A stretch of 64,000 nucleotides of DNA. Origin: an uncultured Pelagibacteraceae bacterium (GTDB lineage: Bacteria; Pseudomonadota; Alphaproteobacteria; Pelagibacterales; Pelagibacteraceae). Below the pieces are notes generated by a model that did no database searches, was not told the DNA's origin, and saw only the letters and a list, made by a program, of their open reading frames with translations. The position numbers were made by a program, and so were the translations under genes. Each line of letters begins with the position of its first letter. Position 1 is the first letter of the stretch. This document shows positions 1-9,427 of the stretch, piece after piece. The stretch covers positions 34,935 through 98,934 of the forward strand of contig CACIAP010000002.1 in the NCBI GenBank assembly GCA_902584685.1, in the 5' to 3' direction.

Positions 1-72
1 TTTGACACCTGCTTTTTCCTGCTGGGTGAGTGACCACACATCCGGCTCTGACTTTATTAACCAATATTGCAT
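1..72 (-). CDS. EVE domain (DUF55/thymocyte nuclear protein-like) protein, 3' part outside window
   Basis: Reverse strand from the CAT at 70-72 reads MQYWLIKSEPDVWSLTQQEKAGVK..., the typical EVE-domain N-terminus; starts directly after the tsaD stop. Confidence 0.8.
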   Translation of the reverse strand, partial: MQYWLIKSEPDVWSLTQQEKAGVK

Positions 73-1143
73 TTAGATTTCTACCCCGGCGCCCTTAAGA
101 AACTTTGCTTTATTGTCTAATTGCCATCTTGGGTTCGCTTCAAAATTATGTTTATCAAATTTTTTCTTCTTGTACCTTTCCAGACCTGCTAGCGCAATCA
201 TCGCTGCATTATCGGTACACAATTTTAAATCGGGAAAGAAAATTTTAAATTTTTCATCTTGGCATAATTTCTTTAAATTAATTCTGATTTGTTTATTAGC
301 AGCAACACCACCCGCAACTACTAAAGTTCTATTTTTCGGATAAAGCTCCAAATGTTGTTCAATAGCTTTTTTCGTTTTTTTATACAAAATATCAAGAACA
401 GTTTTTTGAAAACTTGCTGCAAGATCGTTTTTATCTTTGTCCGTCTTGATGAATTCTTTTGTTCTTAAGATTGCTGTTTTCAGACCAGCAAAAGATAAAT
501 TACACCCACCTCTATTTAAAATAGGCTTTGGTAGCACGAACCTGTTCTCATCTCCATTTTTTGCCAATTCTTCGATCTTAGGTCCACCTGGGTAACCAAG
601 ATTTAAAAGTTTAGCTGTTTTATCGAATGCCTCACCAAGCGCATCATCTATCGTTGTGCCAAGCCTTTTGTAGTCACCTAATTTTTTAACAGTTAAGTAT
701 TGAGTGTGTCCACCCGAAATTAAAAAAAGTAGATATGGATATTTGATATTAAAATTTAATTTTGGACTTAAGGCATGTCCCTCTAAATGATTTACAGCTA
801 TAAATGGTTTTTTTAATGATAAAGACAAAGCTTTTGCAAAATTTAAACCAACTGATAAACAAACTATTAAACCAGGCCCAGCAGTTGCTGCAACAGCATC
901 AATATCTTTCAATTTTACTTTACTAATTTTTAAAGCTTTCTTTGTCATGATATCAATCTTATCAAGATGTGCTCTTGCAGCTAAATCTGGAACCACACCA
1001 CCAAATTTTTTATGAACTTCAAATTGACTTGAAACAACATTTGATAAAATTTTTGGTCTATTTTTTCCATTATCTCTCAATATGGATACAGCAGTCTCAT
1101 CACAACTAGTTTCTATGCCAATAATGATTGTTTTTTTTTTCAT
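73..1143 (-). CDS. tsaD: tRNA N6-adenosine threonylcarbamoyltransferase TsaD
   Basis: GIETSCDETAVSI, NHLEGHALSP, LISGGHTQ, LSFAGLKTAI, VAGGVAANK motifs. Confidence 0.97.
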   Translation of the reverse strand: MKKKTIIIGIETSCDETAVSILRDNGKNRPKILSNVVSSQFEVHKKFGGVVPDLAARAHLDKIDIMTKKALKISKVKLKDIDAVAATAGPGLIVCLSVGLNFAKALSLSLKKPFIAVNHLEGHALSPKLNFNIKYPYLLFLISGGHTQYLTVKKLGDYKRLGTTIDDALGEAFDKTAKLLNLGYPGGPKIEELAKNGDENRFVLPKPILNRGGCNLSFAGLKTAILRTKEFIKTDKDKNDLAASFQKTVLDILYKKTKKAIEQHLELYPKNRTLVVAGGVAANKQIRINLKKLCQDEKFKIFFPDLKLCTDNAAMIALAGLERYKKKKFDKHNFEANPRWQLDNKAKFLKGAGVEI

Positions 1144-1193
1144 AAAAGGTTTTTATTAATGTAATTTACTCTAAAAATAAAAAAATTAAATAA

Positions 1194-2093
1194 ATGGAAA
1201 AACTTATAATTGGTTCTAGAGGAAGTAAATTGGCATTAAAATATGCTGAAATTGCAAAAAAAGCCTTTCTTAAAGAATTTGATATTGAAATAGAAATTAA
1301 AAAAATTATTACAGATGGTGATTTAGTTTTAGATAGAAGGACTAGTGAAATTGGAGGCAAAGGAGAGTTCATAAAAAATATTGAAAAGGAACTTATAAAT
1401 AAAAACATTGATGTAGCCGTTCACTCTTTAAAAGATGTTCCATCCTTTAAAACCAAGGGTCTAAGGATAGAGTGTTTTCTAAAAAGAAATGATCCTCAAG
1501 AAGTTTTAATTAATAAAGAAAAATTAACACTTGATAAAATTAAAAAAAATTCAGTAATCGGCACTTCCTCATTAAGAAGAGAATTTCAATTAAAACATTT
1601 AAGACCAGACTTAAACTTTAAACTAATTAGGGGGAATATTGACACGAGAATTAAAAAATTAGATGAGGATCAATATGATTCGATTATCTTAGCAAAGGCA
1701 GGTTTATTATCTTTATCTATAGAGAACAGAATATCAGAGGTTTTTGAATGTGAGAAAATAGTTCCTCCAGCAGGTCAAGGAACAATTGTTATACAGTCTA
1801 GAGAAGATGATGATAAATTAAATAACACCCTTTCAAAAATTAATCATTTTGAAACTTCAATTGAAGCAAAAATCGAAAGAAAAATTTTAAGTGTATTAGA
1901 GGGTGACTGCAACACAGCAGCAGGCATATATGCTAATGTAAGAGGCAAGAATGTAAAAATTATAGCTGAATTATTTTCTGATGATGGAAATAAAAAATTT
2001 TCTTACAAAGATGAATGTAAAATAGAAGAAGCTCTAAAAATTGCTAAAAAAGCTGGCGATGATTTAAAAAAACAGTTCGAGATGGATAAATAA
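1194..2093 (+). CDS. hemC: Hydroxymethylbilane synthase (porphobilinogen deaminase)
   Basis: IGSRGSKLAL, AVHSLKDVP, GTSSLRR, RGNIDTRI, EGDCNTAAGIYA motifs. Confidence 0.97.
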   Translation: MEKLIIGSRGSKLALKYAEIAKKAFLKEFDIEIEIKKIITDGDLVLDRRTSEIGGKGEFIKNIEKELINKNIDVAVHSLKDVPSFKTKGLRIECFLKRNDPQEVLINKEKLTLDKIKKNSVIGTSSLRREFQLKHLRPDLNFKLIRGNIDTRIKKLDEDQYDSIILAKAGLLSLSIENRISEVFECEKIVPPAGQGTIVIQSREDDDKLNNTLSKINHFETSIEAKIERKILSVLEGDCNTAAGIYANVRGKNVKIIAELFSDDGNKKFSYKDECKIEEALKIAKKAGDDLKKQFEMDK

Positions 2094-2792
2094 ATGCATG
2101 TTTTGTTAACTAGACCTTTAGAAGACTCAATAGATTTAATTAAGAGATTTAAAGATAAAGGTTTCACCGTATCTCATCTTCCCTTAATTAAAATAGATAA
2201 ACTAGACTATCCAAAACTTAATAGCTCAGAATATAAGATCATCGTTTTTACAAGCTCAAATGCAATTAGAAATATAGATACTAAAGATTTTGATAAAAAA
2301 AGTTTATGTTTTTGTGTAGGTGATGCAACAGAAAAAACTGCAAAACAAAAAGGTTTCTATAACACATTTTCAGCCGGTGGAAATGTAAAAAATTTGCGAG
2401 AATTAATCTTGCAAAATTTAGAAAAAAAAACTGAGAAAATTTTATATGTTAGTGGTGAATTAGTTTCATATGATTTAGATAAAGACTTAATTAAAGAAGG
2501 ATTAAATGTTCAAAGATTAATTAATTATAGCGTTTCTCACGTTGAGGATATAAGTTTTGATTTTTTAAGACAACTTAAAAAAAAAATTCCAGATATTGTT
2601 TATATTTATTCTCAAAATAGCGCAGTAAGTTTTTTAAATTTGATAAAAAAATACGAGCTGGACGATTATTGGATGAAAACCAATTTAATGTGCATAGGTG
2701 AAAAAACTTCATCTGTATTAAATGAGCTAAAATGGAAGAAAATCTTCTTATTTAATCCTGGTGAAGAAGAATTTTTGTTATATAAAATTTAG
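2094..2792 (+). CDS. hemD: Uroporphyrinogen-III synthase
   Basis: VLLTRPLEDS start, FTSSNAIR motif; immediately follows hemC. Confidence 0.88.
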   Translation: MHVLLTRPLEDSIDLIKRFKDKGFTVSHLPLIKIDKLDYPKLNSSEYKIIVFTSSNAIRNIDTKDFDKKSLCFCVGDATEKTAKQKGFYNTFSAGGNVKNLRELILQNLEKKTEKILYVSGELVSYDLDKDLIKEGLNVQRLINYSVSHVEDISFDFLRQLKKKIPDIVYIYSQNSAVSFLNLIKKYELDDYWMKTNLMCIGEKTSSVLNELKWKKIFLFNPGEEEFLLYKI

Positions 2793-2794
2793 TA

Positions 2795-3880
2795 ATGGAA
2801 GTTTTTATAAATTTCAAAGATCTGTTTCTTTCGGTTTGGGACCGGGGTATTCTTGGAATTGACATTGGTCAAATTCTGATTGGTTTAGGAATATTTTTAA
2901 TATTTTTAATTTTCAGAGGCCTTATTAGCAAACTAATTTTAAAAAAATTGGAAATTATTTCTAAAAAAACAACTAATAAATTAGATGATACATTCGTGAA
3001 ATCTTTAGTTGGTCCAGCAAGATTTTTGCCAATAGTGTTAGGTTTCTTTTTTGCAAGTTATTATATGACATTTAGCGATGAAACCAGTTCATTTGTTGAT
3101 ACTGTTAATAGAACATTAATTACAATACTATTGTTCTGGATTATTCATCAGATAATAGAACCAATTTCTTATATCTTAAGTGGATTAGACAGAATTTTAA
3201 CACGTGAATTAATTGGCTGGATAATTAAATCTTTAAAAATACTTATTTTTATACTTGGAGCTGCCGCTGTATTAGAATTATGGGGAATTAAAATCGGTCC
3301 AATTATAGCAGGACTGGGTTTATTTGGTGTTGCAGTAGCACTAGGTGCACAAGACTTATTTAAAAACTTAATTTCAGGGATTTTAGTACTTGTCGAAAAA
3401 AGATTTAAAATGGGTGACTGGATTTTAGTTGAAGGTACAATAGAAGGTATAGTTGAAAAAATTGGATTTAGATCAACTACTATTAGAAAGTTCGATAAAT
3501 CATTAGCTATAATACCTAATTTCCAATTTGCTGAAAACGCTGTAATAAATATAAGCCAAACTACTAACTGGCTTATAAGCTGGACAATTACACTTCAATA
3601 CGACACTACTATAGAACAACTCAAAAATGTACGGGACCAAATTGAAAATTTTATCAAAGAAAGTAAAGATTTTGACACAAAGGTTGGTTTAGCTGTAAGA
3701 GTGGATAAGTTTTCGGATAGCTCTATAGATATGTATGTAAGATGTTTTACACAAACAGATAGCTGGAATGAGTGGCTTAAAGTTAAGGAAAGATTAGCAA
3801 TTGGTATTAAAGAAATTGTAGAAAAAAATAAAGCATCATTTGCGTTTCCTAGTCAATCAATTTATGTAGAAAAAAAATGA
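2795..3880 (+). CDS. Mechanosensitive ion channel family protein (MscS-like)
   Basis: TM helices then GLFGVAVALGAQDLFKNLISGILVLVEKRFKMGDWI and GFRSTTIRKFDKSLAIIPNF. Confidence 0.93.
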   Translation: MEVFINFKDLFLSVWDRGILGIDIGQILIGLGIFLIFLIFRGLISKLILKKLEIISKKTTNKLDDTFVKSLVGPARFLPIVLGFFFASYYMTFSDETSSFVDTVNRTLITILLFWIIHQIIEPISYILSGLDRILTRELIGWIIKSLKILIFILGAAAVLELWGIKIGPIIAGLGLFGVAVALGAQDLFKNLISGILVLVEKRFKMGDWILVEGTIEGIVEKIGFRSTTIRKFDKSLAIIPNFQFAENAVINISQTTNWLISWTITLQYDTTIEQLKNVRDQIENFIKESKDFDTKVGLAVRVDKFSDSSIDMYVRCFTQTDSWNEWLKVKERLAIGIKEIVEKNKASFAFPSQSIYVEKK

Positions 3881-4164
3881 TAATAATTTACATAGTCGCT
3901 ATGACAATACTCAAGTATTATTCATATATAGTAATTGCGAACGTCATTTTAAGTTGGTTAGTTGCTTTTAATATAATTAATACTGGAAATAGATTTGTTT
4001 ATTCTGTTTTAGACTTTACTTATCGGATGACTGAACCTTTTCTTAATAGAATAAGAGCCTTTTTACCAAATCTTGGCGCATTTGACATCTCGCCTGTAAT
4101 ATTGCTTATGTTGATATGGATTATGCAAATGTGTATGGAGTATTACATAAGACCAATAATTTAG
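3877..4164 (+). CDS. YggT family membrane protein
   Basis: YSYIVIANVILSWL...TEPFLNRIRAFLPNLGAFDISPVILLMLI pattern; 4-nt overlap with the upstream gene. Confidence 0.88.
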   Translation: MIIIYIVAMTILKYYSYIVIANVILSWLVAFNIINTGNRFVYSVLDFTYRMTEPFLNRIRAFLPNLGAFDISPVILLMLIWIMQMCMEYYIRPII

Positions 4165-4170
4165 AATATC

Positions 4171-5016
4171 ATGAATCTGATTAATGGAAAAAAAATTGCT
4201 GCTGAACTGAGGAACGAACTTAAGGTTGAAGTTGAAGGAATTAAGAAAAAATTTAACAAAGTTCCAGGCTTGACAGTAATTCTAATAGGAGATTTAGCAC
4301 CAAGTCAAATTTATGTGAGGAACAAAGAAAAATCCGCCAAGGAAATTGGCATTAAATCAGAAATTATAAAGTACCCCAAGGATATTCAAGAGATTTCAGT
4401 ATTAAACAAAATTGATGAACTTAATAATGACAAGACAGTTTCGGGCATACTTGTCCAACTTCCTCTTCCAGATCATATTGATAAACAAAAAATTATCGAA
4501 AGAATTAATCCTGATAAAGATGTTGATGGTTTTCATCCTTGCAATGTTGGAAACTTATCATCTGGATATGAAAGCTCAGTCCCTTGTACACCACTTGGAT
4601 GTTATTTACTTATAAAAAAAATTGAACCAAATTTAAGCGGCAAAAAAGCAATTGTGATTGGAAGATCTAACTTAAATGGCAAACCGATGGCCCAGCTTCT
4701 TTTAAAAGAAAATTGCACAGTAACTATTACTCATTCAAAAACCAAAGATTTAAAAAACGAGTGTTCAAAAGGTGATATTGTAATTGCTGCGGTAGGAATT
4801 CCAGAGCTAGTTAAAGCCGACTGGATCAAAAAAGATGCAATAGTAATTGATGTAGGAATTAATAAAACAGACAAAGGTATTGTGGGAGATGTTGCATTTG
4901 AAGAGGTATCTAAAGTAGCGAAAGCACTAACTCCAGTGCCAGGTGGTGTTGGCCCAATGACAATTGCTTGCTTACTAAAAAACACGATTGAATGCTTTAA
5001 AAGAAGTTTAAAATAA
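4171..5016 (+). CDS. folD: Bifunctional methylenetetrahydrofolate dehydrogenase/cyclohydrolase
   Basis: GILVQLPLPDHID, KDVDGFHP, CTPLGC, VIGRSNLNGKPMAQLL, PVPGGVGPMTIACLL motifs. Confidence 0.97.
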   Translation: MNLINGKKIAAELRNELKVEVEGIKKKFNKVPGLTVILIGDLAPSQIYVRNKEKSAKEIGIKSEIIKYPKDIQEISVLNKIDELNNDKTVSGILVQLPLPDHIDKQKIIERINPDKDVDGFHPCNVGNLSSGYESSVPCTPLGCYLLIKKIEPNLSGKKAIVIGRSNLNGKPMAQLLLKENCTVTITHSKTKDLKNECSKGDIVIAAVGIPELVKADWIKKDAIVIDVGINKTDKGIVGDVAFEEVSKVAKALTPVPGGVGPMTIACLLKNTIECFKRSLK

Positions 5017-6675
5017 TTTCTTTAAAATAGAATTAAACTTTTCACCAACATCTTTAGTATTAAAAAGTTTTTCATTTGCTGCTTGCTGATAATATTTTTT
5101 TTCATCTAAAATATTTTCATCATTAGCTATTTCAATTGCTTTATTAACATAATCATCTTTATTTTTAACTATTGGAGGTTTTTTAACCTCCATTTGAATA
5201 TATGCAGCGCTCACAATTCTTGATTTTATATAATTAGATGGACATGTCACTGTTTGTGTCCCATAAAACATTGATTCGTGGAAAGAATTTCCTGAGCCGA
5301 AATAAATCGGATCCAGAAGCACCGAAGATGTTCCCAAATGATTAATAAACTGATTTAAATTTAATGGGTCTAAAAATATCACTCTATCAGAGTCGAAATT
5401 TTTATTCTTTTTAAACCTTTCTAATAATTTTAAATAGTAAACTTTGTGAGTATCTTTTATTAGATATAAAATTCCTTTTTTATCTTTTTTTAAAATATCA
5501 AATAAATAGTCATCAAAGTCTGGATGAAATTTAAATAAAGTCTGGGGACAAGAATAAATATTTTTTTTTGATATATCTTTATCATCCAATTTATTCTCAA
5601 TAATTGGCTTATTGTAGATCATTGGAAGCTTTTCTAATATTAAAAATTTTTCAGAGTAAAATTTTTCAGAGTTTTCTGAAATTAAATTTTTTGAACACAA
5701 AAAATAATCGATAGATTCTGATCCAGTTGTTTCTGGATGGCCCCAAGACATAATTTGATATCTCGCCAATCTAATCAAAGATAAAAAATAAAATTCTATC
5801 GACATGCCAATATCTGGATAAAAAAGAATGTCAAATTTTTCTTTTTCTAGAATTTTAATTTTTTCAATTAATTTGCTCGGTAATATTTCATTTTTAAAAG
5901 CTTTACTATTTTTGTTTAAAAACTCTTCAAATATCTCACCCTTTTTTGTTTTGCTAGAATGATAAATAACAACATCAAAAAATTTTAAATCTAGACTGAA
6001 AATTAGATCTTTAAACAATTTACCTATTGTATGATCAGTAAAAAATTCAGAAACAAAACCAATTTTAATTTTATCATTCAATTTCTGATTTATTGTAATT
6101 TTATGATTGAGTGGTTGATAAATTTTTTTAAAAGCTTTCACCATTTTTTTATTTATTTCTAAATTGTCTTTATCCGTGTAAGTAAGCTCAAAAAATGGAG
6201 GAGAAATTATTTGATCATTATCATAGTCTAATTTTATGTCTGAACTAATAACTTCATCTAAACCTATGTTAATTTTTTTTCTATAATCGTCTATCTCTTT
6301 TTTGTTGCTCGCGATAAGTGGAGAAAGCATTTTTTTTTGAACTTCCCATTTTTCATTAATCAATTTTTTTTTCAGTCCCTCATTCACTATTTTAATCATT
6401 TCCTCGATCTTATCTTGGTTTTTTAAAACACTAGCTAGAAATTGATAAGCAAATGGTTCATCAAGTTTAATTTTTATAACTTTTTTAATGCATTCCTCTG
6501 CTTTTTTAAAAGCTCCAGAAAAAGCATAAGAGTGACTTAAGTTACGAAGTATGGATAAATTATTAGGATAATCATTTAAAAGTTTCTCAAATAACTGAGT
6601 AGATTTTTCAAATTCTTTTTTTTGAAGATGACTATACGCAATTTTAAAAAGCTCATCTGCTGAATATTTGTTCAC
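5008..6675 (-). CDS. TPR-containing OGT/SPINDLY-like glycosyltransferase
   Basis: N-terminal TPR-like helices; KIGFVSEFFTDHTIGKLF, SWGHPETTGSESIDYFLCS, LDPIYFGSGNSFHESMFYGTQTVT as in OGT C-terminal domains. Confidence 0.75.
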   Translation of the reverse strand: MNKYSADELFKIAYSHLQKKEFEKSTQLFEKLLNDYPNNLSILRNLSHSYAFSGAFKKAEECIKKVIKIKLDEPFAYQFLASVLKNQDKIEEMIKIVNEGLKKKLINEKWEVQKKMLSPLIASNKKEIDDYRKKINIGLDEVISSDIKLDYDNDQIISPPFFELTYTDKDNLEINKKMVKAFKKIYQPLNHKITINQKLNDKIKIGFVSEFFTDHTIGKLFKDLIFSLDLKFFDVVIYHSSKTKKGEIFEEFLNKNSKAFKNEILPSKLIEKIKILEKEKFDILFYPDIGMSIEFYFLSLIRLARYQIMSWGHPETTGSESIDYFLCSKNLISENSEKFYSEKFLILEKLPMIYNKPIIENKLDDKDISKKNIYSCPQTLFKFHPDFDDYLFDILKKDKKGILYLIKDTHKVYYLKLLERFKKNKNFDSDRVIFLDPLNLNQFINHLGTSSVLLDPIYFGSGNSFHESMFYGTQTVTCPSNYIKSRIVSAAYIQMEVKKPPIVKNKDDYVNKAIEIANDENILDEKKYYQQAANEKLFNTKDVGEKFNSILKKLF

Positions 6676-6727
6676 AATACTTCAAGAATATATTATTTTA
6701 TCAAAAATGGTATTTTAATAATTTAGA

Positions 6728-7444
6728 TCAAGTTAATTTTGATCTTCCGCCATCTACACCTATAATTTGACCAGTTATCCACGAACTTTCATCAGTTAGT
6801 AAAAACTTTGCCATTGCTGCAGCATCTTTACCTTCTCCAATTCTTTTCATAGGGTGTGCTTTCGCTATACCTTCAGCGATAAGTTTATTCTTTAGCATTG
6901 GTTCAGCAATTTTTGATTTGGTTAAACTAGGCGCAATACAATTTACTCTAATGTTTGGTGCAAATTCAGCAGCTAAAGAAACGGTTAATCCTTCCAAGGC
7001 TCCTTTTACAGATGCGATTATACTATGATTAGTAAACCCTCTTCTGACCGCAACGGTTGAAAAAATTACAACAGAGCCTTTATTTTTTTTTAAACTTTCT
7101 TGAAAATTTTTAATTGTTTCGACAATTGGGTAAAAATTTAAATCGAAACACTTTTGAAAGTCCTCTTTTTTTACCATTCTTAGTGGTTTTAGGTCTATTG
7201 AACCTACACAATATGCAATTCCTTTTATTTCCTCATTTGCAAATTCATTTTTTAAACTTTCTATTTTTGTAGAGTCGAGAACATCTACAACAGTAAATTT
7301 GCAACCTGTTTCAGAAGAAATATTTTTTAAATTTTCTTCATCTCTTCCAATAAGTTGAACATCTTCATTATTTTCAGCCATCATTTTTGACAAATTTGAG
7401 CCGATAGAACCTGTCGCACCAAATATTAAATATTTTCCTGACAT
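6728..7444 (-). CDS. SDR family oxidoreductase
   Basis: LIFGATGSIGSNL nucleotide-binding motif, ASVKGALEGLT, C-terminal WITGQIIGVDGGRS. Confidence 0.9.
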   Translation of the reverse strand: MSGKYLIFGATGSIGSNLSKMMAENNEDVQLIGRDEENLKNISSETGCKFTVVDVLDSTKIESLKNEFANEEIKGIAYCVGSIDLKPLRMVKKEDFQKCFDLNFYPIVETIKNFQESLKKNKGSVVIFSTVAVRRGFTNHSIIASVKGALEGLTVSLAAEFAPNIRVNCIAPSLTKSKIAEPMLKNKLIAEGIAKAHPMKRIGEGKDAAAMAKFLLTDESSWITGQIIGVDGGRSKLT

Positions 7445-7472
7445 ATCTTATAATAATATTTATAAATAAATT

Positions 7473-8966
7473 ATGAAATTGTTTATTACACTTGGAAATC
7501 AACTATTTCCATTAAAATACTTAAGCCGCTTCAAAAATGACCATCTTTTTTTTATGGCAGAAGATTATGGCCTATGTACTTATGAAAAACATCATAAATT
7601 AAAAATATTACTATTTTTATCTTCGATGCGATCATATGCAGATAATTTAAAGAAAAATAGTTTTAAATTAATTTATTCAAAGATTGATAGTGCTGATTTT
7701 AAAAGTGATTATTTAACAAAATTACAAAAGATTGTTAAAAAGAATAAAATTAAAGAAATTTCTTTTTTTGAAATTGAAGACAAACCGTTTGAGAAGAGAA
7801 TTTTAGATTTTGTAAAAAAAAATAAAACAAAATTAAATATAATCAAAACCCCAATGTTTTTAAACTCTAGAGATGATTTTAAAAAATATTTATCTAAATC
7901 AAAAAAACCCTTTATGGCAGTGTTTTATAAAGAAACAAGAAAAAAAATGAATATTTTAATGAATGGTGAAGATCCTGTTGGAGGAAAATGGAGTTTTGAT
8001 GAAGATAATAGAAAAAAACTTCCTAAAGGAACTGAAATTCCAGCCTACCCAAAAATAAATGAAACCTCCCATACAAAAAATTTAAAAGAGATTATAGAAA
8101 AAAATTTTTCAAAACATCCTGGTTCAACAAAAAATTTCTGGTTTGCAACTGAATTTAAGGATGTAATAAAATTATTAGACTTTTTCATTAAAGAAAAATC
8201 AAATTTGTTTGGGGATTATGAAGATGCTGTTGATCAAAGCAATAATGTATTATTTCATAGTGCACTTAGTCCTTACTTAAACTTAGGAATAATTACACCT
8301 GAAATTATATTAGATAGAATTTTAACAAGTCACAAAAAGAAAAAAATAAGAATTAATTCTTTAGAAGGTTATATAAGACAAGTAATTGGTTGGCGTGAGT
8401 TCATGAGAGGAATTTATCAAAATTTTCATAGTAAATTAGAAACTGGAAATTACTTTAAACATAATCGAAAAATGAAACCTTGTTGGTATGAAGGAAACAC
8501 AGGTTTACCCCCTTTAGATTATGCAATAAAAAATGCTAACGATTATGGCTGGTCTCACCATATAGAAAGACTAATGATTTTATCAAACATAATGAACCTT
8601 TGTGAGATCAAACCAATCTTTGTTTATAAATGGTTTATGGAAATGTTTGTTGACTCATCTGACTGGGTAATGTCACCAAACGTTTACGGCATGGGACTCT
8701 TTAGCGACGGAGGAATATTTGCAACCAAACCATATATTTGTGGTTCAAGTTATTTTTTAAAAATGATGGATTTTAAAAAGGGTGATTGGTGTAATATTAT
8801 GGATGGTCTTTATTGGAGATTTATCAATAAAAATAGAAAATTTTTTTTAAAAAATCCAAGACTATCGATGATGGTCAGAATTTATGATAAAATGAATGCA
8901 TCTAGAAAAAAAATGATTCTGGCTGCAGCAGATAAATTTATTAAAGAAAATACAAATGCCAATTAA
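7473..8966 (+). CDS. Cryptochrome/photolyase-family protein, FeS-BCP/PhrB-like (deoxyribodipyrimidine photolyase-related)
   Basis: N-terminal LFITLGNQLFP, EGYIRQVIGWREFMRGIY, YGWSHHIERLMILSN, DWVMSPNVYGMGLFSDGG, FATKPY. Confidence 0.9.
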   Translation: MKLFITLGNQLFPLKYLSRFKNDHLFFMAEDYGLCTYEKHHKLKILLFLSSMRSYADNLKKNSFKLIYSKIDSADFKSDYLTKLQKIVKKNKIKEISFFEIEDKPFEKRILDFVKKNKTKLNIIKTPMFLNSRDDFKKYLSKSKKPFMAVFYKETRKKMNILMNGEDPVGGKWSFDEDNRKKLPKGTEIPAYPKINETSHTKNLKEIIEKNFSKHPGSTKNFWFATEFKDVIKLLDFFIKEKSNLFGDYEDAVDQSNNVLFHSALSPYLNLGIITPEIILDRILTSHKKKKIRINSLEGYIRQVIGWREFMRGIYQNFHSKLETGNYFKHNRKMKPCWYEGNTGLPPLDYAIKNANDYGWSHHIERLMILSNIMNLCEIKPIFVYKWFMEMFVDSSDWVMSPNVYGMGLFSDGGIFATKPYICGSSYFLKMMDFKKGDWCNIMDGLYWRFINKNRKFFLKNPRLSMMVRIYDKMNASRKKMILAAADKFIKENTNAN

Positions 8967-9327
8967 AGTTTTTTTCAATAACTCCTGTAAAATTTGTAAA
9001 ATGGAAATTGATCATTATAAAAAAAATTCTGATGAAAACTTAGAGTGGGTTGATATTACAAATAATCAGGAAGCAATTAATTTGACTTCAAAATCCCAAG
9101 CAGAACTTCTACGAAGATTGCATGTCATCGAAAATGGAGAAGTTATAGGTGGGGCGAAAGCATTTGTAATAATTTGGTCTAAAATTCCAAAATATAAATT
9201 TTTAGCTAAAATATTTAGTTTCAAACCTTTATTTATAATTTTTCATTATCTTTATGAATTTGTTGCCTACTTTCTTTTTTTGAAAAACAAACATCAACTT
9301 AATGAAGAAACAAAACCTTCCAACTAA
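8956..9327 (+). CDS. DUF393 / thiol-disulfide oxidoreductase DCC family protein
   Basis: [20 protein letters not shown] with Cxx[26 protein letters not shown]. Confidence 0.8.
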   Translation: MPIKVFFNNSCKICKMEIDHYKKNSDENLEWVDITNNQEAINLTSKSQAELLRRLHVIENGEVIGGAKAFVIIWSKIPKYKFLAKIFSFKPLFIIFHYLYEFVAYFLFLKNKHQLNEETKPSN

Positions 9328-9427
9328 AATTTGTCCAGTTTGTCAAAGGCCATTTAAATGGAGAAAAAAATGGAGATTGAATTGGGATAAAGTCAAATAC
9401 TGTTCAAAAAGATGTTCTTCTAAGTGA
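9302..9427 (+). CDS. DUF2256 zinc-ribbon-like small protein (41 aa)
   Basis: Manual translation: [41 protein letters not shown]; two Cys pairs; overlaps the DUF393 gene 3' end; absent from the supplied ORF track. Confidence 0.85.
   Translation: MKKQNLPTKICPVCQRPFKWRKKWRLNWDKVKYCSKRCSSK

Noticed and set aside
113-343. 76-aa plus-strand ORF inside tsaD, and similar short antisense ORFs across the window
   Set aside because: They are fully contained in well-supported genes on the other strand and lack recognisable domains or start signals.
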